Assembly: GCA_947488435.1 (NCBI GenBank)
Contig: CANKZG010000001.1
Span: forward strand, 984,308-1,048,307
Length of the DNA: 64,000 nt
Source: an uncultured Flavobacteriaceae bacterium
GTDB taxonomy: Bacteria > Bacteroidota > Bacteroidia > Flavobacteriales > Flavobacteriaceae
Reading direction: 5' to 3'
The notes beneath the pieces are model-generated. The model ran no database searches. It saw only the letters and a list, made by a program, of their open reading frames with translations, and was not told where the DNA came from. The position numbers were made by a program, and so were the translations under genes. The first letter of the stretch is position 1, and the number at the start of each line of letters is the position of its first letter. Below are positions 34,001-44,372 of this stretch, in pieces.

Positions 34001-35296
34001 CTAATTTAGGTGGTGGTAAAATGCGCTATGTAATGCTGTTCTGATATGTAAATCATAAAGTTGTCGATGGTTTCGTGAAGGATAAACCCGATTGGATAAA
34101 AATATAAATACCAATTGGTTTTTAGGATCAGCCCATACAAAAGTACCAGTAAAACCACTATGCCCAAAACTTTCAGAGCTAGCTTCCGGAGCAGGATAAG
34201 CCTCAGCAAATTGAAGCGAAGAATTATTTAAAAGAGGTTTATCGAAACCAAGCCCACGGCGATTCTCGTTTTCAGGATATTGTATTTTGATGAATTCAGA
34301 TATGGTTTTTTTGGAGATATACTGCTTTCCTTGGTAACGCCCTCCTTGTACATAAAATTCCATAAGGTTAGCGACATCTCTGGCAGAACCAAATAAACCT
34401 GCATTTCCAGAAACACCACCCATCAAAGCAGCATTTTCATCGTGAACCCATCCTTTTACTACCGTATTTCTGAACAACGTGTCTCTTTCGGTTGGCACAA
34501 TAGCATTAGAAAAGCCCTTTGTTTTAGGTAAAAACCCCAAAGTACTAGAACCTAAAGGGGCATAGAAAGTTCGATACAAGTATGTTTGATACCCAACCTG
34601 AGTAAGTTGGGTAATAAGTTCTGGGAAAAGCAGGAATGAAAGTCCAGAATAGCGATACTTTTTGGTCTGATCAACAGGAGATCGGTTGATTTTTCTATAA
34701 ATTTTTCTTTGGAAACGATTTTTAACATATAGCCCCTCGTATCCCAGTTTATTATATCGTTCTTGAGCGACTCGTCTAATGAATCTGTTCTTTAGTTTTC
34801 CTTTTTTAAGAACATCGTTTAGGAAAACAATATAAGGTTGTAATCCGGCCTGATGACTTAAAATTTGTCTTAATGTGAGTTGGTTTTTATCAGCTCTAGA
34901 ACGCCACGGTTTCCAATAGGTGCTAAAGGGAGCGTCTAAATCCAATTTCCCTTCATCTACCAGTTTCATAAGAGCAGGCAAAGGCCCTAGTATTTTGGTT
35001 ACCGAAGCTAAGTCGTAAAGATCTGTTTTGGAAACGCTTTGAATGCTATCATAAGTATGAAAGCCGTAGGTTTTATGGAAAATAGTTTTGCCCTTTACAG
35101 AAACTAAAAGTTGAGCTCCTGGAAACGCTTTATGTCGAATGGCATATTGCATTATAGAGTCAATCGAATGATGCAATACTATGGTGTCACGAAGGGATGA
35201 TACGCCATTATTTTGACTGTAAACAATGGTAGAAACAAAAAAAATACTTAAAAGTATATTTTTTGAAAAAACGACTTTTTTATTACCATCCAACAT
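34001..35296 (-). CDS. Secreted beta-lactamase-family serine hydrolase
   Basis: The 431-residue protein has a hydrophobic signal (ILLSIFFVSTIVYSQ) and a class C beta-lactamase/PBP4-like fold with S98-V-T-K101 (the SxxK nucleophile motif), YRYSGLSF in place of YxN, and HSGFTGT near the C-terminus. It is probably a periplasmic or surface hydrolase acting on peptidoglycan-related or ester substrates; antibiotic resistance should not be inferred. Its start overlaps the end of the DinB-like gene by 14 bases. Confidence 0.87.
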   Translation of the reverse strand: MLDGNKKVVFSKNILLSIFFVSTIVYSQNNGVSSLRDTIVLHHSIDSIMQYAIRHKAFPGAQLLVSVKGKTIFHKTYGFHTYDSIQSVSKTDLYDLASVTKILGPLPALMKLVDEGKLDLDAPFSTYWKPWRSRADKNQLTLRQILSHQAGLQPYIVFLNDVLKKGKLKNRFIRRVAQERYNKLGYEGLYVKNRFQRKIYRKINRSPVDQTKKYRYSGLSFLLFPELITQLTQVGYQTYLYRTFYAPLGSSTLGFLPKTKGFSNAIVPTERDTLFRNTVVKGWVHDENAALMGGVSGNAGLFGSARDVANLMEFYVQGGRYQGKQYISKKTISEFIKIQYPENENRRGLGFDKPLLNNSSLQFAEAYPAPEASSESFGHSGFTGTFVWADPKNQLVFIFLSNRVYPSRNHRQLYDLHIRTALHSAFYHHLN

Positions 35297-35789
35297 ATGC
35301 CGGAGGTTTTAGATCATTGAGGTTGAGGTAAACAACTAACTGTCCTCTATGATGTGAAACATGATCCTGTAATAAATTCAGCATTTGTAGTTTTGTCTTC
35401 TTTCCTGCAAAAAAATCTACAGTACTATCTAAATCTTCCAAACGAGATGCTTTTATTACATTGTAAACAGTATCAAAAGAGCTCGTCAAGTTTGCAATTA
35501 ATCTCGCTTTGTCATTTTGTAAGGTTGATATTTCTGCCTCTAGAACGTCTTTTTCAAAATAACCTACAATCCAATCCATATTTTGTTGAATATGAATGAG
35601 CTGCTCTTTGAAACTCATTTCCCGCGGAGTAGGTGTAAACCCGTATTTTTCTTCGGGCATTGTCTCCGCAATCTGTATCAGATAATTTTTAGAATTTTCC
35701 CATTTTTCAAGAAATGCATCTATTACAATGTCTTGAGCGAATGACATGAAGGGGATACACAAACATAGGATAAGAAACTTCTTTTTCAT
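35283..35789 (-). CDS. Exported DinB-family protein
   Basis: The 168-residue protein has a signal peptide (FLILCLCIPFMSFAQ) before a DinB/YfiT-like four-helix domain: EKWENSKNYLIQIAETMPEEKYGFTP, QLIHIQQNMDWIVGYF and LLQDHVSHHRGQLVVYLNL, with histidines placed as in the metal site of the family (IHIQ and HVSHHRGQ). Most DinB proteins are cytoplasmic thiol-transferases or hydrolases; the exported form is common in Bacteroidota. It is co-transcribed with the downstream serine hydrolase. Confidence 0.88.
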   Translation of the reverse strand: MKKKFLILCLCIPFMSFAQDIVIDAFLEKWENSKNYLIQIAETMPEEKYGFTPTPREMSFKEQLIHIQQNMDWIVGYFEKDVLEAEISTLQNDKARLIANLTSSFDTVYNVIKASRLEDLDSTVDFFAGKKTKLQMLNLLQDHVSHHRGQLVVYLNLNDLKPPAYVGW

Positions 35790-35801
35790 AGGGATAGAAA
35801 T

Positions 35802-36866
<1,065 letters not shown>

Positions 36867-36879
36867 TTAAAAAGACAAT

Positions 36880-37797
36880 TCAGATCCAATCTTTAGGATT
36901 CTTAAGAACTGCTATCAACTTTTCTTCTGGGCTATTGGGTTCGGGATGATGATCATATTTCCATTGCACATAGGGGGGAAGACTCATTAAAATACTTTCG
37001 ATACGACCGTTGGTTTTTAAGCCAAATAATGTTCCCTTGTCATGTACGAGGTTAAATTCTACATAGCGCCCTCTTCGGACTTCTTGCCAATCTCTTTGCT
37101 CTTTTGAATATGAAAGGTTTTTTCTTTTTAAAACGATTGGTATATAAGAATTAATAAAACTATTTCCTACCTCTGTAACAAAGGCATACCAGTCTTGCAT
37201 ACTCTTTTCTGGAGTAGCTTTGCAGTAATCAAAAAATAGTCCTCCAATCCCTCGCGCTTCATTACGATGTGCATTCCAGAAATAAGTATCGCAACGTTTT
37301 TTATACGCCTCATAGAAGGAAGGATCATGCAGATCGCAGGTCTTTTTGCAGATGGTATGAAAATGCAAAGCATCCTCCTCAAAAAGATAATACGGTGTTA
37401 AATCCTGTCCCCCGCCAAACCATTGATCTACCAGCTCGCCTTCTTTGGTATACATTTCAAAATAGCGCCAATTTGCGTGAACTGTTGGCACCATAGGATT
37501 TTTAGGATGTAATACGAGGCTTAATCCACAGGCAAAAAAATCAGCATCTTGAACCCCAAAGTATCGTTGCATACTTTCGGGGAGTTCCCCATGAACAGCA
37601 GAAATATTGACACCACCTTTTTCGAAAACAGCACCATTTTCTATTACACGAGAGCGACCACCTCCACCCTCAGGGCGCTTCCAAAGATCTTCTTTAAACC
37701 TAGCGACCCCATCTATAGTCTCCAGTTCCTGCGTAATGGTATCCTGTAATTGCTGAATATAATTGTAAAACTGATCTTTCATACTGTCTTTAATCAA
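36880..37797 (-). CDS. hemF: Oxygen-dependent coproporphyrinogen III oxidase
   Basis: HemF converts coproporphyrinogen III to protoporphyrinogen IX using O2. The 305-residue protein has the family segments GGGGRSRVIENGAVFEKGGVN, HANWRYFEMY, WFGGGQDLTPYY, EARGIGGLFFDY and the ending VRRGRYVEFNLVHDKGTLFGLKTNGR. The start at 37797 overlaps the upstream gene by eight bases; ATG at 37782 is an equally possible start. Presence of HemF points to aerobic growth. Confidence 0.96.
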   Translation of the reverse strand: MIKDSMKDQFYNYIQQLQDTITQELETIDGVARFKEDLWKRPEGGGGRSRVIENGAVFEKGGVNISAVHGELPESMQRYFGVQDADFFACGLSLVLHPKNPMVPTVHANWRYFEMYTKEGELVDQWFGGGQDLTPYYLFEEDALHFHTICKKTCDLHDPSFYEAYKKRCDTYFWNAHRNEARGIGGLFFDYCKATPEKSMQDWYAFVTEVGNSFINSYIPIVLKRKNLSYSKEQRDWQEVRRGRYVEFNLVHDKGTLFGLKTNGRIESILMSLPPYVQWKYDHHPEPNSPEEKLIAVLKNPKDWI

Positions 37798-38278
37798 TAT
37801 ATACGAGAGTGTCTTCTAGATTTTTTAATTCAGAAATGCTTTTTATTCTAACAGCATTATGAACTCCTTTTTTTAAAAGATTTTCAATTTCGTCTAAAGC
37901 AAAACTATGCGATCGTATATATAGTTTTTTCCCAATGTTATTGTTATGCAAATCCATAGCACGCTCCAAAGGTTCATTTGGATAAACTTCTTCGTGCATG
38001 CTGGTTATTGCCATTGCCCAATGCAGCGCTTTTGCCTTTTTTTTGGTTATATAACCACAATATTGTGCAATTAAATATACCCAAAGCGCATGGCGGAATG
38101 CATTTTCTGGGCCATTTTTCATATGTTGCTTTCCAAAATTAGCATTAGATACAGCAATGCATTTTCTGGTTGCTCTAAGACTGGGGATGATAAATCGTAA
38201 ATGAGGCAAACACAATTTTAATAGCTTCAAAATAGTTTTGAAGTTTATTAATTTTAAAAATTGTTTTTTGCCAATCAA
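37790..38278 (-). CDS. DUF6973-like protein inside the haem operon
   Basis: The 162-residue protein is basic at its N-terminus and has [20 protein letters not shown] and [23 protein letters not shown], features I associate with the DUF6973 family. Two histidines and an Asp-Asn cluster might form a metal or catalytic site, but this is unproven. It overlaps hemE by four bases and hemF by up to eight, so it is translated as part of the haem operon. A function in haem synthesis is inferred from position only. Confidence 0.7.
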   Translation of the reverse strand: MIGKKQFLKLINFKTILKLLKLCLPHLRFIIPSLRATRKCIAVSNANFGKQHMKNGPENAFRHALWVYLIAQYCGYITKKKAKALHWAMAITSMHEEVYPNEPLERAMDLHNNNIGKKLYIRSHSFALDEIENLLKKGVHNAVRIKSISELKNLEDTLVYID

Positions 38279-39303
38279 CTACTATAATTTTTAACCGCAT
38301 CAATAAAAGCTTCAGCATTTGCTAAAGGTACCGTAGGTAATATCCCATGCCCTAGATTTACAATATAACGGTCTTTGCCGAATTCCTGGATCATTTGCTG
38401 CACCATTTTTTTAATTTCCGAAGGAGGGGAAAACAAACGAGCAGGATCAAAATTGCCCTGTAAAGTAATATTTCCTCCGGTTAAATAACGCGCATTTTTG
38501 GCGGAACAGGTCCAATCAACACCTAAAGCGGCAGCTCCAGATTTTGCCATATCACCCAATGCAAACCAACAACCTTTACCAAAAACAATTACAGGAGCTT
38601 CTTCTTTTAAGGCATCTATAATTTGCTGAATGTACTGCCAAGAAAAGATTTGGTAATCTTCAGGGGATAACATTCCACCCCAAGAATCAAATACTTGCAC
38701 TGCATTTACACCGGACTTTATTTTTTCTTTTAAATAAGCAATAGTCGTATCTGTTATTTTCTGGAGTAATTGGTGGGCAGCAATGGGTTGGGTAAAACAA
38801 AACTCCTTGGCTTTGTCAAAATTTTTACTCCCTTGCCCCTGCACACAATAGCATAAGATAGTCCAAGGTGAGCCAGCAAAACCAATAAGTGGAACTTCAT
38901 CCGCTAACTTTTCTTTTGTCATGGTTATAGCCTGCATTACATAATCTAAGGTTTCATGAATATCAGGTACAATTACATTAGCTACGTCTTTTTGTGAACG
39001 AATAGGATTGGGCAAATAAGGTCCAAAATCTGGCTTCATTTGCACTTCAATACCCATAGCTTGAGGAATAACCAAAATATCGGAAAAGAGAATAGCGGCA
39101 TCCATACCATATCTTCGAATAGGTTGTACAGTTATCTCTGATGCAATTTCAGGTGTTTGACACCGCGTAAAGAAATCGTACTTTTTCCTTAATTCCATAA
39201 ACTCTGGTAGATAGCGACCTGCTTGTCGCATCATCCAAACTGGAGGTCGCTCAACAACCTCACCTTTTAGAGCTTTTAAGAATAAATCATTTTTTAGTGC
39301 CAT
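38275..39303 (-). CDS. hemE: Uroporphyrinogen decarboxylase
   Basis: HemE removes four carboxyl groups from uroporphyrinogen III. The 342-residue protein has the N-terminal signature [31 protein letters not shown] with the catalytic Asp, [12 protein letters not shown], and the C-terminal [12 protein letters not shown]. It lies between hemD and the DUF6973-like gene. Confidence 0.97.
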   Translation of the reverse strand: MALKNDLFLKALKGEVVERPPVWMMRQAGRYLPEFMELRKKYDFFTRCQTPEIASEITVQPIRRYGMDAAILFSDILVIPQAMGIEVQMKPDFGPYLPNPIRSQKDVANVIVPDIHETLDYVMQAITMTKEKLADEVPLIGFAGSPWTILCYCVQGQGSKNFDKAKEFCFTQPIAAHQLLQKITDTTIAYLKEKIKSGVNAVQVFDSWGGMLSPEDYQIFSWQYIQQIIDALKEEAPVIVFGKGCWFALGDMAKSGAAALGVDWTCSAKNARYLTGGNITLQGNFDPARLFSPPSEIKKMVQQMIQEFGKDRYIVNLGHGILPTVPLANAEAFIDAVKNYSS

Positions 39304-39332
39304 ATATTTTGAATATAATTTATGAAAGAATG

Positions 39333-39998
39333 CTAAGCGGCATAATACTTTACCACTTGCACAATTACGTTTTCTATGGTTGGATTACTTGCAATTATAA
39401 TATTTTGTGTATGTTGCCCCGCAACGCCAGCGGTAGTTTCTCCAATACAAAACGCAACACTCTCTTTGATTTTGTTTTGTTTTGTAAAACTTAAAACCGC
39501 ACTTGGACTGAAAAACAGTAATCCATCGAATTGACGCTCAAAAGTTTTTGCCACCAATTGGGTTTTATATACTTCAACTTCCTTATAGGCAATAGCATGC
39601 TGATCTAAAAGATGCGGCAAATCATCCCTTCTTCGATTTCCACATAAAAAAAGAAAAGAGAAATTTCTATATTTTTTTAAAATGATAGCCCCTAAAGCTA
39701 GTGCGTTTGCTGCAGTTTCTATTACGACAAAACCACTTTTTTCCAGAAGCGCTTTTGTTTTTTCACCAACACAAAAACAACTGAAATTTTTAGTTGATGT
39801 CAGGAAAGCGGAGGTTTTTTTTAGAAACGCATGGACCGCGTTTTGACTCGTGAAAATAAGATGTTCGGAAAATTCCGTTAGTTCAATATCCACAAAGTCT
39901 ACGGTAATGGCATTATACTGTACTAAACCGATTCCTTTATTAAGAAGCAACTCTTTTTGAGAAGGGGATAATATTTTGGTTGAAAGAACAGTACTCAT
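39333..39998 (-). CDS. hemD: Uroporphyrinogen-III synthase
   Basis: HemD cyclises and inverts hydroxymethylbilane to uroporphyrinogen III. The 221-residue protein is weakly conserved, as usual for the family, but shows [43 protein letters not shown] and [14 protein letters not shown]. Its position between hemE and hemC confirms the call. Confidence 0.9.
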   Translation of the reverse strand: MSTVLSTKILSPSQKELLLNKGIGLVQYNAITVDFVDIELTEFSEHLIFTSQNAVHAFLKKTSAFLTSTKNFSCFCVGEKTKALLEKSGFVVIETAANALALGAIILKKYRNFSFLFLCGNRRRDDLPHLLDQHAIAYKEVEVYKTQLVAKTFERQFDGLLFFSPSAVLSFTKQNKIKESVAFCIGETTAGVAGQHTQNIIIASNPTIENVIVQVVKYYAA

Positions 39999-40040
39999 TG
40001 TTTAATGCCTAGTTTTGATGCTATACCGGTTGTTATTGGT

Positions 40041-40952
40041 TTAACCCAACACCGCTTTTATTGAACTCATTATTTCCTTTCCTCCTTGTTTTAATATCGT
40101 TTCAGCACAAATCTTTCCAAAATCTTTTACGTCTGCAAGCTTTCTCTTTTCATCAATCAAAACTTTTTGACCTCCATCTAGTGAGAATAATGCTCCCTTA
40201 AAATGAATTTCGTCGTTTATAATTTGGGCCAAGGCACCAATAGGAGCGGTACACCCTCCTTCTAAAGTTTTAAGAAACTCTCGCTCAATTTCTACGCAAA
40301 CTTGGGTTTCATAATGGTTTAATTTTGAAAGAATTTGTTGAGTAGCACTATCTTTTTCCATGGCTGCAATCATCATTGCCCCTTGCGCAGGTGCAGGAAT
40401 CATCCAATCTAAGGTCAATGCATCTTTAGGAAGAAGTGCTATTCGTTGCAAGCCAGCAGCTGCAAAAACTGCCCCATGCCAAGTATGTTCTTTTAACTTT
40501 TGCAATCGAGTATTTACATTCCCTCTAAGATTGGTAATTGTGTGTTTTGGATAACGATGTAACCATTGCGCTTTTCTTCGTAAACTTCCGGTGGCCACGA
40601 TTCCTTCAGTTTCTAAAAAATCTAATCCTTTGTGAAGTAGAACATCTGTAGCACTTGCTCTTTTCAATACTGCGGCTTGAACAATTCCTTTGGGTAGTGC
40701 TGTAGGAACATCTTTTAACGAATGTACAGCAATATCAATTTGCCCGTTAATCATTGCTAAATCCAAGGTTTTTGTGAAAATACCTGTAATTCCCAATTCG
40801 TATAGGGGTTGATCTAATACAATATCTCCTTGAGATTTAATGGGAATTAATACCGTATCGACCTCTAAGGCCTCCAACTTTTTTTGAACGGTTTTTGCCT
40901 GCCATAATGCCAATTCACTATCGCGAGTACCAATACGAATTACAGTACTCAT
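40041..40952 (-). CDS. hemC: Hydroxymethylbilane synthase
   Basis: HemC joins four porphobilinogens to a linear tetrapyrrole. The 303-residue protein begins with IRIGTRDSELALWQAKTV and has HSLKDVPTALP, GTSLRRKAQW-like ATGSLRRKAQWL, and the cofactor-binding cysteine in LEGGCTAPIGA. Its start overlaps the end of hemA by four bases. Confidence 0.97.
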   Translation of the reverse strand: MSTVIRIGTRDSELALWQAKTVQKKLEALEVDTVLIPIKSQGDIVLDQPLYELGITGIFTKTLDLAMINGQIDIAVHSLKDVPTALPKGIVQAAVLKRASATDVLLHKGLDFLETEGIVATGSLRRKAQWLHRYPKHTITNLRGNVNTRLQKLKEHTWHGAVFAAAGLQRIALLPKDALTLDWMIPAPAQGAMMIAAMEKDSATQQILSKLNHYETQVCVEIEREFLKTLEGGCTAPIGALAQIINDEIHFKGALFSLDGGQKVLIDEKRKLADVKDFGKICAETILKQGGKEIMSSIKAVLG

Positions 40953-42208
40953 TCCGAAGAGGTTTCTAGTTGAAATATTTTTTGAATAAGTGCTAAACTA
41001 CTATCAGAATCGGAATCGTTTTCTTTAAGATGATTGGCAAATTGCTTTGTAATTTTTTGAATCATGCGGTCCGAAATTACCGCTGCCTGTTCCAAATCAC
41101 AAGCACTTGATTTTTTGCGTTGAAAATCTAGCTCTTCCTCTTTTATCGTCTTTAGTTTTTGCTTTAAGGCTTTTATAACCGGGGCAAATTTTCGAGTTTC
41201 CAACCACTTAATAAAATCGTCTTGTACTTCTTCAATTATCCGTTCAGCATCAGGAATATGGGTCTTTCTTTTTTCTAAAGTATCGTCGGTTATTTGTGAT
41301 AAGTAATCCAAATGAACTGTGGTAACATTTTTAAGATGCTTAACTTCATCTACCACATTTTTGGGGACTGATAAATCCAGAATTAGTAGTTCTTTTTCAC
41401 TAGTGATATGATCGGATGTTATGGTTGGAGACAGTGCTCCAGTGGCTACAATAAGAATGTCTGCAGCTTGAATTTCACTATTTAACGCTGTATGGTCTTT
41501 GACAGTTAAATTAAACTTTCCGGCAATTTTTTCTGCCTTTTCTTTCGTTCTATTAATTAGAGTGATGTGTGGATTTCGAGTATGCTTTATAAGATTTTCA
41601 CAAGTATTTCTTCCGATTTTACCGGTCCCATATAAGAGAATATTTTTTTCGCTAATATTTGCAACATTTCTAAGAATGTATTGCACAGATGCAAAAGAAA
41701 CGGAAGTAGCACCTGATGATAGTTCTGTTTCATTTTTAATTCGCTTACTCGCCTGGATTACGGCATTGCAAAGGCGTTCTATAAAGGGATTAGCGAGCTC
41801 ATACTTCTTGGAACGATTAAAACTCTGCTTAATTTGACTTATAATTTCAAAATCCCCTAAAATTTGACTATCGAGACCCGTTCCTACACGAAAAAGATGG
41901 GTAATAGCTTCTTTATTTTTATAAACATACGCAACTTCCTGAAAAGCTTCAACAGTCCCGTTTGTATGATCACATAAGAGTTTTATTAGCTGAAAAGGAT
42001 GTTGTGCAAAACCATGAAGTTCCGTTCGATTGCAGGTAGAAATAATAAGAAGACCATCAATACCCTGAGCTTTCGCTTTTTCCAATATGGTATTCATAGC
42101 AGTGAGATCCAAGCTGAAATTCCCACGAATATGGGCGTCTGCTTTTTTATAACTCAATCCTATGGTATAAAAGGAATCGTGTTTTGAAATATGATAATTC
42201 TTCATCAA
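40949..42208 (-). CDS. hemA: Glutamyl-tRNA reductase
   Basis: HemA makes glutamate-1-semialdehyde from glutamyl-tRNA, the first committed step. The 419-residue protein contains the active-site cysteine in STCNRTELHGF, the LDSQILGDFEIISQIK segment, the NADPH-binding GTGKIGRNTCENL, and a C-terminal dimerisation helix. Two tandem ATG codons (42208 and 42205) are possible starts. A -7 box at 42223-42230 on the minus strand lies 14 bases upstream. HemL, the next enzyme, is not in this window. Confidence 0.96.
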   Translation of the reverse strand: MMKNYHISKHDSFYTIGLSYKKADAHIRGNFSLDLTAMNTILEKAKAQGIDGLLIISTCNRTELHGFAQHPFQLIKLLCDHTNGTVEAFQEVAYVYKNKEAITHLFRVGTGLDSQILGDFEIISQIKQSFNRSKKYELANPFIERLCNAVIQASKRIKNETELSSGATSVSFASVQYILRNVANISEKNILLYGTGKIGRNTCENLIKHTRNPHITLINRTKEKAEKIAGKFNLTVKDHTALNSEIQAADILIVATGALSPTITSDHITSEKELLILDLSVPKNVVDEVKHLKNVTTVHLDYLSQITDDTLEKRKTHIPDAERIIEEVQDDFIKWLETRKFAPVIKALKQKLKTIKEEELDFQRKKSSACDLEQAAVISDRMIQKITKQFANHLKENDSDSDSSLALIQKIFQLETSSE

Positions 42209-42222
42209 GCTTTTAATCGCTA

Positions 42223-42230
42223 CAAAAGTA
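42223..42230 (-). promoter_or_regulatory. hemA operon -7 promoter box
   Basis: On the minus strand this reads TACTTTTG, an exact TAnnTTTG match, 14 bases before the hemA start. Confidence 0.5.
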
Positions 42231-42357
42231 ATCGGATAGCATCTAGTAAAATAACGCTTAAGGAACTATAAATATCTTTTCGAGTTTTTTTAAAAGGAGT
42301 TTCAATCTTATCCCCCAAAATACCGTACTTTTATGATAAATACAGTGTTTTGTATTT

Positions 42358-42386
42358 TTTTTATTTAGAAGTATTCTAAATAAAAA
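42358..42386. promoter_or_regulatory. 29-base palindrome upstream of the AraC gene
   Basis: TTTTTATTTAGAA (42358-42370) and TTCTAAATAAAAA (42374-42386) are perfect inverted repeats around GTA. The palindrome ends 19 bases before the AraC start codon, just upstream of a near-consensus -7 sequence (TATTTTTA at 42394-42401), the expected place for an operator. Confidence 0.6.
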
Positions 42387-42405
42387 GGAATGTTATTTTT
42401 AGAAA

Positions 42406-43296
42406 ATGGCTGAAAAAAGTATCGCAGGAAGTTCCGTAAAAGAAATCTTTATTGAAGAAGATTTCTATGTCTTAAAAATACAGAATGATAGCAATCAACC
42501 GCAAAGTTTCACTCGGGAGATCGATAGCTCTTATATTCAACTCCACTTTTGTTTAAAAGGCAGTGTAACCTTTGCTTTTAATGCGGGGAACTATACCTTG
42601 GATGTGCCTTTGGAGAATTCATTACTCCTGTATAATACGCAAGTGGATTTACCTTTAAATTTAACTTTAGGCGAAGGATCGGCTATGATTTCTTTAATTA
42701 TAACGATTCGTAACTTCCATGCCTTGTTTTCGAAAGAAGCAGATTACATTCCTTTTTTAAGTGCTGGAAATAAAGAAAAAAAATATTATGCGCAAGAGGG
42801 CATAAGTCCTGCAATTACGGTGATTTTAAATCAAATCATGAACTACAATTTGCATGTTTCTGTTGAGGAACTCTTTGTTCGAGGTAAAATATATGAACTA
42901 ATCGCACTCTACTTTAATAGAAGTGAAGATGTTGATATTGAACAATGTCCTTTTTTAGTAGATGAAGAAAACGTACGTCGTATTAGACGGGCTAAAGAAA
43001 TTGTTATTTCTAGAATGGCGGAACCACCCTCCCTTGCAGAATTGTCGGAAGAAATAGGATTGTCACTTAAAAAACTAAAAGAAGGGTTTAAACAAATTTA
43101 TGGAGACTCTGTTTATAGTTTTTTATTTGATCATAAAATGGAATATGCTCGCAAGATGCTGGAGTCTGGAAAACACAATGTAAATGAAGTAGGGCTAAAA
43201 GTAGGGTATAGCACAGCAAGTCATTTTATTACTGCTTTTAAAAAGAAATATGGGACTACACCAAAAAAGTATATCATGGCTTTGTCTGGCGGTTGA
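42406..43296 (+). CDS. AraC-family transcription regulator
   Basis: The 296-residue protein has an N-terminal sensor part of strands (residues about 15-110) without a recognised ligand motif, and a C-terminal AraC double helix-turn-helix: LAELSEEIGLSLKKLKEGFK and VNEVGLKVGYSTASHFITAFKKKYGTTPKKY. It is divergent from hemA with about 200 bases between them, so control of the haem operon, itself, or both is plausible. A 29-base palindrome lies just before its start. The effector is unknown. Confidence 0.9.
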   Translation: MAEKSIAGSSVKEIFIEEDFYVLKIQNDSNQPQSFTREIDSSYIQLHFCLKGSVTFAFNAGNYTLDVPLENSLLLYNTQVDLPLNLTLGEGSAMISLIITIRNFHALFSKEADYIPFLSAGNKEKKYYAQEGISPAITVILNQIMNYNLHVSVEELFVRGKIYELIALYFNRSEDVDIEQCPFLVDEENVRRIRRAKEIVISRMAEPPSLAELSEEIGLSLKKLKEGFKQIYGDSVYSFLFDHKMEYARKMLESGKHNVNEVGLKVGYSTASHFITAFKKKYGTTPKKYIMALSGG

Positions 43297-43340
43297 TTTA
43301 ATTGTGTTTTTAAGTGAAAAGAAATAGTCCAATCTACAAT

Positions 43341-44186
43341 TTATAGAGGCCTTGCAACAGTAATCCCGATATTATGTTTTATTTTTTTTAAATAATCTAC
43401 CAAAGGAAGTTTAGAAATTTCTACCTGTCCTGATGAGGATGCATGAAGTAAATGAATGCGACCATTTGCTTCTCGAGTAACAATACCAGTATGTGTAACA
43501 TCTAATCCTTTAATGGATGTGGCAAGTGCTATAATATCCCCAGACTGCAATAAGCGTTCATTGGCCAAGAGGTCCTCCGGGGCTAGAACACACATCAATT
43601 GCGAATTTAACTGCTCTTCACGAATCTGAAGTTTTTTATAATTAACATCGTCGGCAAGAAAAGGGTATAAATCGCGATGTGTAGTCATGAAGTTAATATC
43701 TTTTTCGATATACTTACCTCCAAGTGTTTCCGTAATATTTTTAACCAGGCCTTTTCGCTCATTGTCCCTTACCCATTGTGTAAAATAATGTAATCGAGAA
43801 GGATACCCTTGCAACATCCCCTTATAATAACGGATAAGTTCCAGATTGTCTAAGAAAGCGTCAAATGTTTTTTCTTCATGCTTAAGCAGTAACTGAAAAG
43901 CCAAAACATTTTCTACAAAAGTAGTACAATCTAAACCACTAAGATTTACAACTAAAGATTCTTTGCTGCCAACTTCTAATGTTTTAGCTACATAAGGAGT
44001 ACCTAAAAATGTTTTTCCAATGGTAACAAGACCTTCGCCAGAAATAGTAGTTGAGGTTCCTAAACCTTCCAATTCATGAATCTTCTCAATTACTTTGGTC
44101 CGATCTAAGGCACTGCAAGTAATTTTTTGAGCAAATCCAATGGTAGGAAGAACACATAAAATCAAGTTGAAAAAGAATTTTCTCAT
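43341..44186 (-). CDS. DUF1460 family NlpC/P60-like amidase
   Basis: The 281-residue protein has a signal peptide (LILCVLPTIGFAQ) and DUF1460 features: active-site C87 in LSGLDCTTFVENVLAF, FLGTPYVAKTLE, and the histidine in DVTHTGIVTRE followed by HLLHASS. The fold is related to NlpC/P60 cysteine peptidases, and family members are described as N-acetylmuramoyl-L-alanine amidase-like. It is probably a periplasmic peptidoglycan hydrolase. It is convergent to the AraC gene. Confidence 0.88.
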   Translation of the reverse strand: MRKFFFNLILCVLPTIGFAQKITCSALDRTKVIEKIHELEGLGTSTTISGEGLVTIGKTFLGTPYVAKTLEVGSKESLVVNLSGLDCTTFVENVLAFQLLLKHEEKTFDAFLDNLELIRYYKGMLQGYPSRLHYFTQWVRDNERKGLVKNITETLGGKYIEKDINFMTTHRDLYPFLADDVNYKKLQIREEQLNSQLMCVLAPEDLLANERLLQSGDIIALATSIKGLDVTHTGIVTREANGRIHLLHASSSGQVEISKLPLVDYLKKIKHNIGITVARPL

Positions 44187-44327
44187 ACATTATATTCTAG
44201 TAAATGCGAAGATACGATTTCGATTTTGTAATTGTAGTTTCGAACTTTTCATTCTCTAGAATCAATATTCCTTATACCAAGATCAAAAACTATATGTAGA
44301 TGTCCAATATCTTTTAGTTACAATTGG

Positions 44328-44335
44328 TATTTTTG
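44328..44335 (+). promoter_or_regulatory. hemH -7 promoter box
   Basis: TATTTTTG matches TAnnTTTG exactly, 37 bases before the hemH start. Confidence 0.45.
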
Positions 44336-44372
44336 CCGAAGAAAAAGAAAATATCGAAAAACCCATAGGAAT

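Noticed and set aside
34001-35296. An antibiotic-resistance beta-lactamase
   Set aside because: The SxxK motif and fold are shared with peptidases and esterases, and the second motif is YSG rather than YxN.
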